Positions 47,710 to 56,432 of a stretch of DNA of 64,000 nt are shown in pieces. How positions within the stretch are numbered: the stretch's first letter is position 1; the number at the start of each line of letters is the position of its first letter. Under the pieces are notes generated by a model. The model saw only the letters and a program-made list of their open reading frames with translations. It did not search any database and had not been told where the DNA came from. Both the position numbers and the translations under genes were made by a program. This DNA comes from Niveibacterium sp. 24ML (GTDB lineage Bacteria > Pseudomonadota > Gammaproteobacteria > Burkholderiales > Rhodocyclaceae), in contig NZ_JAPFHA010000018.1 of the NCBI RefSeq assembly GCF_026586805.1, positions 42,392 through 106,391 of the forward strand, written 5' to 3'.

Positions 47710-48902
47710 GCTGAGGCTCCTTTGGTTGCGGCGTCGGGCGGAAGGCGCGAGTCGTCCTTGGAGGTTTGGGCCGGCTCGCTTTTCGCAGCGGTCGGCGCCT
47801 TGTCGCGCGCGCCGCGAATGCGCCGCCACAGCCCGACCAGACCTTCCGGCAGGTACAGCGTGACGAGGATGAAGAGCAGGCCGAGGAAGAACAGCCAGTA
47901 CTCGGGGAAGCTCACGGTGAACCAGCTCTTCGCGAGGCTCACGGTGAAGGCGCCGAGCACCGGGCCGATCAGCGTGCCGCGCCCGCCGACCGCCGCCCAG
48001 ATGGCGATCTCGATCGAGTTCGCGGGACTCATCTCGCCGGGGTTGATGATGCCCACCTGCGGCACGTACAAGGCGCCGGCGAGCGCGCACAGCACGGCTG
48101 AGAGCGTCCAGATGAAAAGCTTGTAGTGCAGCGGGTTGTAGCCGATGAACATCACGCGCGATTCGGCATCGCGGATCGCCGCGAGCACGCGGCCGAACTT
48201 CGAGGTGACCAGGTAGCGGCCGAGCAGCAGCGTGCACATCAGCAGCAGCGCCGAGAGGCCGAACAGCACCAGCCGGGTTTCCGGCGCGGTGATCGAGTAA
48301 CCGAGGATGCGTTTGAAGTCGGTGAAGCCGTTGTTGCCGCCGAAGCCGGTTTCGTTGCGGAAAAACAGCAGCATCGCAGCGTAGGTGAGTGCCTGCGTGA
48401 TGATCGAAAAGTACACGCCCTTGATGCGTGAGCGGAAGGCGAAGTAGCCGAACACCCAGGCAATCGCGGCCGGCACCACAACCACCAGCACCAGCGCCCA
48501 GAGGAAGCTGTCGCTGCCGACCCAGTACCAGGGTAGTTCCTTCCAGTCGAGGAAGACCATGAAGTCCGGCAGATCGCTCTTGTAGCTGCCGTCGCGCCCG
48601 ATCTGCCGCATCAGGTACATGCCGAAGGCGTAGCCGCCGAGCGCGAAGAACAGACCGTGGCCGAGCGAGAGGATGCCCGCGTAGCCCCAGATCAGATCCA
48701 TCGCCACCGCAACCACGGCGTAGCAGAGCACCTTGCCGGTGAGCGTGACGAAGTAGTCCGATACATGCAGCGGGTGGCCTTCGGGCAGGGCCAGGTGCGC
48801 GACTGGCACCAGCACCCAGGCGACAAGGGCGAAGATCGCCAGCGCGATCCAGCCGCTGCGTGGCATGGCGGTGAGGAATCGAATGGTCAGTGGCGTGCGC
48901 AT
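47706..48902 (-). CDS. urtC: Urea ABC transporter permease UrtC
   Basis: 398 residues with about nine to ten membrane helices and the family pattern MDLIWGYAGILSLGHGLFFALGG (LivM-like, near residue 75). Further matches are YFSIITQALTYAAMLLFF, GNNGFTDFKRILG and EIAIWAAVGGRGTLIGPVLG. A charged tail of about 40 residues follows the last helix. Starts two bases after the urtB stop and overlaps urtD. Confidence 0.95.
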
Positions 48903-48904
48903 GC

Positions 48905-50506
48905 TCAGTTCTCCACGAAGCGCCCTTTGAGGGCGAACAAACCTTGGGGCCGCTTCTGGATGAAGACGATGATGAAGAGCAGCACGAGGATCTTCGCGAT
49001 CACCGCGCCGGCCCAGCCTTCGAGGAATTTCGTGACGATGCCCAGCCCGAGCGCTGCCCACACCGCGCCGGCGAGCTGGCCGACACCGCCGAGCACCACG
49101 ACGAGGAAGGAATCGACGATGTAGCCCTGGCCCATGTCGGGCCCGACGTTGGCGATCTGCGAGAGCGCCACGCCGCCGAGGCCGGCGATGCCGGAGCCGA
49201 TCGCGAAGGCCAGCGTATCGATGCGCCGCGTCGGCACGCCCACGCAACCGGCCATTGCGCGGTTCTGCGTCACCGCGCGCACGAACATGCCGAGCCGCGT
49301 CTTCTGCATCATCAGCCACACGATCAGCAGCACGAACAGCGCGAAGCCGATGATCGCGATGCGGTTGAGCGGCAGCATGGCGCCGGCGTAGAGCTCGATG
49401 CCGCCACTCATCCAGGTGGGGTTGGCGACTTCCTGGTTCTGCGGCCCGAAGATCACACGCGCGGCCTGGATCAGCACCAGCGACAGGCCCCAGGTGGCGA
49501 GCAGGGTTTCGAGCGGGCGGCCGTAGAGGTGGCGGATCACGAGGCGTTCCATCGCGACGCCCACCAGTGCGGCGACCATGAAGGCGAGCGGGATCGCCGC
49601 CAGCACATAGGCGTCGATCCACTGCGGGGCGTAGCTGCGGAACAGACCCTGCACGACCCAGGTGGTGTAGGAGCCCACCATCAGCAGTTCGCCGTGCGCC
49701 ATGTTGATCACGCCCATCACGCCGTAGGTGATGGCGAGGCCCAGCGCGGCAAGCAGCAGGATCGAGCCGAGCGAGACGCCGGTGAACACGCGGCCGAGGT
49801 TCTCGCCGATCGCGATGCGGCGTTCGATCTGGGTGAGCGATGCGACGGCGGCGATGCGCACGGCTTCGTCCGGTTCGCTGTAGCTGCCGCTGCTTTTGTC
49901 GAGCATCGCGGCGAGCAGTTGGCGCACCGCGGGGTCGGCACTGTCGGCAAGCGATTTCACCGCGGCAAGGCGCGCGGCCGCGTCGGGTGAACCGAGGCTC
50001 GCCTTGGCTTGCGCGAGCACGAGCAGTTGCTTGATCTGCGGGTCTGCTTCCTTGGCGAGCGCCTTGTCGAGCAGGGGCAGCACTTCAGCGCTGGCGGAAG
50101 CGGTGAGTTCTTTCGCCGCTGCCAGGCGCACGTCGCGCTCGGCCGCGAACAGGCGCAGGCCGGCGAGGGCGCCGTCGAGTGTGCGGCGCACGCGGTTGTT
50201 GATCGTGATCGATTCGATGTTGTCCGGCGGCGGAGTAAGGGTCTTGCCGCTGGCAGCGTCGATGTAGTTGTCGCCCTCAACCCGGATCAGCGTGTCGCCG
50301 GCAAGGTAGAGCGCGTCTTCCGACATCGCCTTGAAGATGGGCAGCATCGCTTCGGGGTCGGCACCGGCGAGTGCTGCGATGGCGGCGATCTTCTCGTCCG
50401 AGTCTTCGGCGCCGAGGCGCGCAAGCTGCGCGGGATCGAGCGCCGCAAAGGCCGGCAGGCAGGTCAGGTGGGCAAGAAGCGCGAGCAGGATCAGGCGTCT
50501 GATCAT
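48905..50506 (-). CDS. urtB: Urea ABC transporter permease UrtB
   Basis: 533 residues. A signal-like N-terminus (MIRRLILLALLAHLTCLPAF) and a long periplasmic region (about 20-235, Ala/Leu-rich helical repeats) are typical of UrtB. The LivH-type membrane domain follows (LGLAITYGVMGVINMAHGEL near residue 265, VVVLGGVGQLAGAVWAALGL near the end). Start chosen at MIRRLI after the short upstream frame. The neighbour urtA is 107 bases away, across a hairpin. Confidence 0.95.
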   Translation of the reverse strand: MIRRLILLALLAHLTCLPAFAALDPAQLARLGAEDSDEKIAAIAALAGADPEAMLPIFKAMSEDALYLAGDTLIRVEGDNYIDAASGKTLTPPPDNIESITINNRVRRTLDGALAGLRLFAAERDVRLAAAKELTASASAEVLPLLDKALAKEADPQIKQLLVLAQAKASLGSPDAAARLAAVKSLADSADPAVRQLLAAMLDKSSGSYSEPDEAVRIAAVASLTQIERRIAIGENLGRVFTGVSLGSILLLAALGLAITYGVMGVINMAHGELLMVGSYTTWVVQGLFRSYAPQWIDAYVLAAIPLAFMVAALVGVAMERLVIRHLYGRPLETLLATWGLSLVLIQAARVIFGPQNQEVANPTWMSGGIELYAGAMLPLNRIAIIGFALFVLLIVWLMMQKTRLGMFVRAVTQNRAMAGCVGVPTRRIDTLAFAIGSGIAGLGGVALSQIANVGPDMGQGYIVDSFLVVVLGGVGQLAGAVWAALGLGIVTKFLEGWAGAVIAKILVLLFIIVFIQKRPQGLFALKGRFVEN

Positions 50507-50532
50507 GATGGGGCCGTTTCGATTTCGGGGTG

Positions 50533-50564
50533 GCGGCCGGCACCCTGACGAGGGCACCGGCCGC
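50533..50564. promoter_or_regulatory. Hairpin between urtA and urtB
   Basis: Arms GCGGCCGG..CCCT and AGGG..CCGGCCGC with a 2-base internal mismatch and a 4-base loop. It has no T-tract. Such intergenic hairpins often stabilise or partly terminate the message after the highly expressed binding-protein gene; that role is inference. Confidence 0.55.
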
Positions 50565-50613
50565 GAGGGCCGCAGCGCGACTGCACTGCGGCATCGGTAC
50601 TGCGTTCAGGCGA

Positions 50614-51884
50614 TTACTTGCCTTCCGGCTCGTCCTTCTTCTTGTCGTTGCCGGGGATGTACGGGCTCCACGGCTGCGCCTTGATCGGGCCCTTGGTTTT
50701 CCACACCACGTTGAACTGGCCGTCCGCCTTCACTTCGCCGATGAACACCGGCTTGTGCAGGTGGTGGTTCTTCTCGTCCATCTTCACCGTGAAGCCAGAC
50801 GGTGCCTTGAAGGTCTGCCCGCCCATCGCGGCGATCACCTTGTCGACATCGGTGCTCTTGGCCTTCTCGACCGCCTGCTTCCACATGTAGATGCCGATGT
50901 AGGTGGCTTCCATCGGGTCGTTCGTGACCACGGTTTCAGCCTTCGGCAGCTTGTTCTTCTTGGCCCAGTCGCGGTAAGCCTTGATGAACGCGTCGTTGGT
51001 CGGGTTCTTGATCGACTGGAAGTAGTTCCATGCGGCGAGGTGGCCGACCAGCGGCTTGGTATCGACGCCACGCAGCTCCTCTTCACCCACCGAGAAGGCG
51101 ACGACCGGCACATCGGTGGCCTTCAGGCCGGCATTGCCCAGTTCCTTGTAGAAGGGCACGTTGGAGTCGCCGTTGATCGTCGACACCACCGCGGTCTTCT
51201 TGCCTTCAGAGGCGAACTTCTTGATCTTGGCGATGATGGTCTGGTAGTCGGAGTGCCCGAAGGGGGTGTACTCCTCCATGATGTCCGTATCGGCAACGCC
51301 CTTGCTCTTGAGGAAGGCGCGCAGGATCTTGTTGGTGGTGCGCGGATACACATAGTCGGTACCCAGCAGCACGAAGCGCTTGGCTTCGCCGCCATCCTTG
51401 CTCATCAGGTATTCCACTGCCGGAATCGCTTGCTGGTTGGGCGCGGCGCCGGTGTAGAACACGTTCTTCTCAAGCTCTTCACCCTCGTACTGCACCGGGT
51501 AGAACAGCAGGCCGTTGAGTTCCTTGTAGACCGGCAGCACCGACTTGCGCGACACCGAGGTCCAGCAGCCGAAGGTGACGGCGACCTTGTCCTTCGACAG
51601 CAGCTGGCGTGCCTTCTCGGCGAACAGCGGCCAGTTCGAGGCTGGGTCAACGACCACCGGTTCGAGCTTCTTGCCCAGCACGCCGCCCTTGGCGTTGATC
51701 TCTTCGATCGCCATCAGCGCGGTTTCCTTCAGCGCCGTTTCCGAGATGGCCATCGTGCCCGACAGCGAATGCAGGATGCCGACCTTGATCGTGTCGGCCG
51801 CCTGTGCGGCAAGCGAGGTGAAACCACTGATCGCCAGTGCGGCGGACAGCGCAGTCATTTTGACGAAATTGCGGCGGGTGCTCA
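50614..51884 (-). CDS. urtA: Urea ABC transporter substrate-binding protein UrtA
   Basis: Periplasmic urea receptor of the importer. 422 residues; signal with a twin-arginine-like STRRNFVKMTALSAALAI at the start and cleavage near AAQAADT. The mature part follows the type-I periplasmic fold: IKVGILHSLSGTMAISE, the WTSVSRKSVLPVYKELNGLL region, GTDYVYPRTTNKILRAFL and the charged C-terminus. GAGGAAG precedes the ATG. First gene of the operon; divergent from the diguanylate cyclase gene. Confidence 0.96.
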
Positions 51885-52059
51885 TGAGCGCTCTTCCTCG
51901 ATTCGGATTTGGAGTAACGGGGTGAGTGGGGATGCTGCGGTGCCACAGTAGGGCCGGCGGCCGGATCGCGGAATACGTCAGATTGCGTAGGGGCGCGCGG
52001 TGCCTTGCGCCACCTGCCATGCAGCCACTGGTGCCGCTCAAGAAACGCGACGAGGCGTC

Positions 52060-52073
52060 GTTATGTGCATAAC
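52060..52073. promoter_or_regulatory. GTTATG-TG-CATAAC palindrome
   Basis: A short perfect palindrome (6+2+6) in the 207-base region between urtA and the cyclase gene, 18 bases before the cyclase start. Possibly an operator overlapping the promoter; a match to a known regulator is not claimed. Confidence 0.35.
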
Positions 52074-52091
52074 CCGTAGCCGAACCGCCCA

Positions 52092-53486
52092 ATGCGCGAA
52101 CGTTTTTCCGACCCCTTCCTTGCAGAAAAGTACGAACAGTTTCGCGGCCTGGCTTTCCACGCCTCGCTGTTCACGCCTGCACTGACGGCGGCCATGTGGG
52201 GCTGGGAATGGGGCGTGGACCCTCCCCATGCGATGGACACCCTGCATGTGCGCATTGCGATGGTCTTGCTAAGCCTGGTGGTGCCGTTGAGCGTCAAGCT
52301 CTATGCCCGCAGCGATGTCGGGGCCTGGCTCGCGGCGCTTTGCACCGTGCTGATCGAGCTGCTGCTCTGTGTCGTGCACGACAAGATCACCCAGGGCGCC
52401 TTGCTTGGCATGCCGGGCTTCATGTTCTTCTACCTGCTCGCGCCGGTCGTGAGCTTCGTGTTCCCGTTTCGGGTCAATCTCACCCTCAACCTGGCGTTGC
52501 CCGTGGCGCCGCTTGTGTTGCATGCCCTCAGCGGGATCCCCGACGGTTTTCATGTGGTGGCGTATTCCAGCGTGGCATTTCCGGCTGCCGCGTTTGTGAT
52601 TACGGGGCAATTGCTGGCCGAGCGGGCAATGCGCAGGTTTTTCGAGGCGCGTCGCCTGGCCGCATGGCGCAGCGCCGCAATCGACAAAGTCGCAGTACCT
52701 GTCTTCGTTGCGAACTCGGAAGGCCTGGTCGAATACGCCAATGCTGCCATGATGAGTTTGCTCGATCAGCCCGGCAAACTCGTACTTGGACAACCGCTTG
52801 GCCAATTGCTTGATCTTGCCGGAGCCTCCGGCCTCAAGAACGTCGAGGCGCGGGTGCGCGGCAGCCAGCGCAACACCTGGTTGTTGCTGTCGGGCACGCC
52901 GGTCGGGCGTGCCGGGCGTGCCGCGTCGATCGTCTATGTGGCGCAGGATGTATCGGCCGCACGCGCTGAATCCGATGCCTTGCGCGATGCGGCCTTGAGC
53001 GACACCGTCACCGGTTTGGCAAATCGGCGCGCCTATGACCAACAGCTTGAGCGGCGCCATGCGCAAGGCAGCCCGTTTGCGGTCTTGTTTGTCGATCTCG
53101 ACGGGTTCAAGGCAGTGAACGACAACTTTGGCCATGACACCGGCGACGCACTGCTCAAGGTGGTCGCGCAGCGTTTGCAGCGTGCCTTGCGTCAAGGCGA
53201 TCTGGTTGCACGTCTGGGGGGCGACGAATTCGCGCTGCTTGCGAGCACTTCGGACGGTGCCGGCGAAGCGCGCGCCCTCGCCGAGCGATTGATTCGCACG
53301 ATTTCCGAGCCGATCCATCTTGCCGGCGGGACGGTTCAGGTGGGCGCCAGCGTGGGCGTCGCGCTCGCTCAGTCAAGGCATTCCGATCCCCGCGTCCTGG
53401 TCCGCGCCGCAGATGCCGCGATGTACCGCGCCAAGGGCGCCGGCAAGGGGCGGGTGGAGCTAGCCGGGCAGGACGAATACGCCTGA
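52092..53486 (+). CDS. Membrane-bound diguanylate cyclase (PAS-GGDEF)
   Basis: 464 residues. Six hydrophobic helices in residues about 20-200, a PAS-like region (about 205-300; VPVFVANSEGLVEYANAAM), and an intact GGDEF domain (about 315-455) with RLGGDEFALL near residue 380. The allosteric I-site RxxD is present as RQGD five residues before GGDEF, so product inhibition is expected. Makes c-di-GMP. It is divergent from urtA and followed 48 bases later by nudC. Confidence 0.92.
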   Translation: MRERFSDPFLAEKYEQFRGLAFHASLFTPALTAAMWGWEWGVDPPHAMDTLHVRIAMVLLSLVVPLSVKLYARSDVGAWLAALCTVLIELLLCVVHDKITQGALLGMPGFMFFYLLAPVVSFVFPFRVNLTLNLALPVAPLVLHALSGIPDGFHVVAYSSVAFPAAAFVITGQLLAERAMRRFFEARRLAAWRSAAIDKVAVPVFVANSEGLVEYANAAMMSLLDQPGKLVLGQPLGQLLDLAGASGLKNVEARVRGSQRNTWLLLSGTPVGRAGRAASIVYVAQDVSAARAESDALRDAALSDTVTGLANRRAYDQQLERRHAQGSPFAVLFVDLDGFKAVNDNFGHDTGDALLKVVAQRLQRALRQGDLVARLGGDEFALLASTSDGAGEARALAERLIRTISEPIHLAGGTVQVGASVGVALAQSRHSDPRVLVRAADAAMYRAKGAGKGRVELAGQDEYA

Positions 53487-53534
53487 GGCAATATCCGAGG
53501 TTTGCCGTAAGGCCGACCCCGTCACGCAAGCCCG

Positions 53535-54407
53535 ATGCTGCTACCTGAAACTTTCCAAGTGGTGAGCTTTCCGTACGCCGGCCCTGCCGAGGCGGGGCTC
53601 TGGTTCATCTTTCATCACCAAGGGCTGGTCATTACCGGCGCAGAAGGGGCGGCTGAGCTGGTGACAGCCCCCGCGCTGCATAGCCTGGGGGTGGACGCTT
53701 CGCAGGTGCGCGGTGTCGGCCGTCTCGGTAAGGCGTGCTGTTGGGTTGCGCATACGCAGTGCGAAGAACTGCCGCCGGGCTTTTCGGCCGAACCCTTGCG
53801 CAGCCTGTTCAATCGCTTGCCTGAAGCCTTGCTCGCCATCGCAGGGCGCGCGCAGCAACTGCTCGACTTCGAACGCAGCCACCGATTCTGTGGCGCATGC
53901 GGCGCGGCAAACGAAGCTTTCGACGAATGCCGCGCCAAACGTTGCCCGGCCTGCGGGCAGATCGCCTACCCGCGGCTTGCACCGGCGATGATGGTGCTGG
54001 TCAAGCGTGACGGCCCTGCCGGGCGTGAATTGTTGCTGGCGCACGGTGCGCGCTTCCCCGGCGTGATCTACAGCGCGTTGGCCGGCTTCGTTGAGCCTTC
54101 CGAGTCGGTGGAGGACTGCGCGCATCGCGAGGTGTTCGAGGAAGTCGGTCTGCGCATCAAGAACCTGCGCTACTTCGGCAGCCAGTGCTGGCCCTTCCCA
54201 AATTCGCTGATGATCGCTTTTGTGGCTGACTGGGCGGGCGGCGAGATCGTCGCCGACCCGGCCGAGATCCTCGATGCCGCCTGGTTCCCGATCGATGCGC
54301 TGCCGCCGCTGCCGCACCAGATCACGATCGCGCGGCGCCTGATCAACGCGACGATCGCGGAGGTTGCGCCCGAGCATCCGGCGCTGACTGTCTATGGGGC
54401 GGGTTGA
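53535..54407 (+). CDS. nudC: NADH pyrophosphatase (NAD-cap decapping) NudC
   Basis: Hydrolyses NADH and removes NAD caps from RNA. 290 residues. A zinc ribbon is at FCGACGAANEAF / CPACGQIAYPR near residues 118-145, followed by the Nudix box GFVEPSESVEDCAHREVFEEVGLR (in two parts: GFVEPSESVEDC and REVFEEVGLR) near residue 190. The SQCWPFPNSLM segment afterwards is the NudC-specific motif. Length and order are normal. Confidence 0.95.
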   Translation: MLLPETFQVVSFPYAGPAEAGLWFIFHHQGLVITGAEGAAELVTAPALHSLGVDASQVRGVGRLGKACCWVAHTQCEELPPGFSAEPLRSLFNRLPEALLAIAGRAQQLLDFERSHRFCGACGAANEAFDECRAKRCPACGQIAYPRLAPAMMVLVKRDGPAGRELLLAHGARFPGVIYSALAGFVEPSESVEDCAHREVFEEVGLRIKNLRYFGSQCWPFPNSLMIAFVADWAGGEIVADPAEILDAAWFPIDALPPLPHQITIARRLINATIAEVAPEHPALTVYGAG

Positions 54408-54491
54408 TTGCGCACAAGCGCCGGCGCGGCATCTTTGTCATCATTCAGGCCTTCCCTCCCATCTCGTCCCGACCACGCGGACGCTGACAAC

Positions 54492-55244
54492 ATGCCTATT
54501 CTCGGAATCGGATTCCACCTGATCGTTGCCCTGTTCTTCGGTATCCACGCCATTCGGCGGGGACAGAACCTTTACTGGCTGATGATCCTGTTTGCCTTCC
54601 CCTTGCTCGGCAGCATTGCCTATTTCTTTGCGATCTACTTGCCCGAAGCGCGCCATAGTCGTGGTGCGCGGGCCGCAGGAAAGCTGGTAGTCAAAACGAT
54701 TGACCCGGGGCGGGCGCTACGTATTGCCCGTGAGGCGTTTGAGCGCACCCCGACCGTCGATAACCGCTTGCAGTTTGCGCGGGCCCTGCTCGATGCCGGG
54801 GATGTCCGCGCTGCACGCGAGCACTATGAGCAGGCCGCGCAGGGGCCGTTTGCGGAAGACCTTGCTGTCGTTCAAGGCTTGGTTTGCGCGCAGTTGGCGA
54901 CCGATGACGGCGTTGCCGCGTTGCGGGTGCTCGACGCCTTTTTTGCCGCGCAGCCAGAGCGTCGTGCCCATCCGGATCTGTCGCTCGCGTTTGCGCGCGC
55001 ATGCGCCTTGGCAAGCCCTGATCGTGCCGCCGATGCGTTTGAGCGTGCGCTTCGGGTCGCAAACGGGCCCGAGACCAAGTGCCGCTATGCAGACTGGCTC
55101 GTGAGTCAAGGCGAGATCGGGCGCGCCAGCGCCTTGTACCGCGAGGTCGTTACGGATGCTGCGCATTGGCATTCCCATGCACGATCAATCAACCGCGACT
55201 GGTTGCGCCGAGCACAAAGCGCGCTTGCCCAAACCCAGGCGTGA
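54492..55244 (+). CDS. Membrane protein with TPR-like repeats
   Basis: 250 residues from MPILGIGFHLIVALFFG. Two N-terminal membrane helices (to about residue 50; LYWLMILFAFPLLGSIAYFF, like the PLD-nuclease N-terminal segment) precede a helical-repeat region (about 75-245) with TPR-style patterns such as ARALLDAGDVRAAREHYEQA and CRYADWLVSQGEIGRASALY. Function unknown, perhaps protein-protein interaction at the inner membrane. Confidence 0.75.
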   Translation: MPILGIGFHLIVALFFGIHAIRRGQNLYWLMILFAFPLLGSIAYFFAIYLPEARHSRGARAAGKLVVKTIDPGRALRIAREAFERTPTVDNRLQFARALLDAGDVRAAREHYEQAAQGPFAEDLAVVQGLVCAQLATDDGVAALRVLDAFFAAQPERRAHPDLSLAFARACALASPDRAADAFERALRVANGPETKCRYADWLVSQGEIGRASALYREVVTDAAHWHSHARSINRDWLRRAQSALAQTQA

Positions 55245-55493
55245 TCCTTCCTCGATCAGTCCTCGTCGGGCTTGAAACCCGCTTCGCGCCGCGCGTTTGA
55301 GCCTTCGCCCCGCCGGCGCGCTGCGCTTGCGCAGCAACGCTTTACCTGAAGATGGTGCGAAGTCGCGTCCGGTGGGCTCGCAGCCGCTGCGCCGGGCGCA
55401 ACCCCTTGTTCACCGCAAAAGCGACGTCGGCCAGCAAAAGCACGGATCAATGATCGTGTGGAATCCGCGGCTACTGGCTGGCCGTTGTTGATC

Positions 55494-56432
55494 TCAGCCA
55501 ACACCGTTGTCAGCGCGTAGGCGGATCCGTTTGAGCGCGAGGTTGGCCGCGGCGGTGCGTGTTTCCACGCCGAGTTTCTCGAACACATGTTCGAGGTGTT
55601 TGTTGACGGTGCGGGGGCTGCTGCCGAGGATGGCGCCGATGTCCGGGCTGGTCTTGCCCTGCGCCACCCAGTAGAGCACTTCGGCCTCGCGCGTGGTGAG
55701 GCGGAAGGCGGCGATCAGTGCTTCGATCGCGGAGGCGTCGTTCTCTTCGCGCAGCACCACCAGCCATTCGTCGTCGCCGGTCTGGTCGTGGAAGCTGGCG
55801 AGCAGGCGGCGTGATTCGGTGCTGACGAGTAGCGGGGCATACTCCCGCCCCTCGCGGCGTGCGGCCTCGGCGGCGGCGATCCATTCGAGCAGGCGCGGCG
55901 GCGTTTCGTTGCGTTCGGTGCCGAAGTAGGCGTGGAGCAGTTCGCGCCCGAGTGGCGTTTGCCATACCAGCTTGCCATCTGCCGCGCGGACGGCGACGGT
56001 TGCCTGGCCGAACGCGTCCAGTGCGCTGCGTGCCTGGCGCATCTGGCGCGCGTTCTGCAGGTGCGCGGCGATGCGGGCGAGCACTTCCTGCGGCCGGATC
56101 GGCTTGGTCACATAGTCGGCGCCGCCGGCGGAGAAGGCCGCCACGACATGTTCCGTTTCGGTCAGCCCGGTCATGAACACGATCGGGATCGCCTGGGTGG
56201 CGAAGTCCGCCTTCAGGCGCCGCGCGGTTTCGAAACCGTCGATGCCGGGCATCAGCGCGTCGAGCAGGATCACGTCCGGCAGGCTCTGGCGTGCGCGCAT
56301 CAGCGCATCGTGGCCGTTGGTGGCGACCAGCACGGTGTAGCCGGCTTCGTCGAGCGCATCGTGGAGCAAGGCAAGGTTTTCGGGGACGTCGTCGACGATC
56401 AGCACGACGCCGGCGCGATCACTGATCGGCAT
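55494..56432 (-). CDS. LuxR-type response regulator
   Basis: 312 residues. Receiver domain (about 8-125) with VDDVPENLALL and acceptor region LLDALMPGIDGFE, then an intermediate region (130-240) resembling a PAS-like linker, then a LuxR/NarL HTH (about 245-305) with LTTREAEVLYWVAQGKTSPDI and RTVNKHLEHVFEKLGVETR. It overlaps the NCS1-kinase gene by 14 bases, so it is very likely its partner and controls target transcription. Targets unknown. Confidence 0.9.
   Translation of the reverse strand: MPISDRAGVVLIVDDVPENLALLHDALDEAGYTVLVATNGHDALMRARQSLPDVILLDALMPGIDGFETARRLKADFATQAIPIVFMTGLTETEHVVAAFSAGGADYVTKPIRPQEVLARIAAHLQNARQMRQARSALDAFGQATVAVRAADGKLVWQTPLGRELLHAYFGTERNETPPRLLEWIAAAEAARREGREYAPLLVSTESRRLLASFHDQTGDDEWLVVLREENDASAIEALIAAFRLTTREAEVLYWVAQGKTSPDIGAILGSSPRTVNKHLEHVFEKLGVETRTAAANLALKRIRLRADNGVG

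Noticed and set aside
51940..51945. Sigma-54 promoter before urtA
   Set aside because: TGGCAC is present, but the -12 GC element is not at the correct distance.
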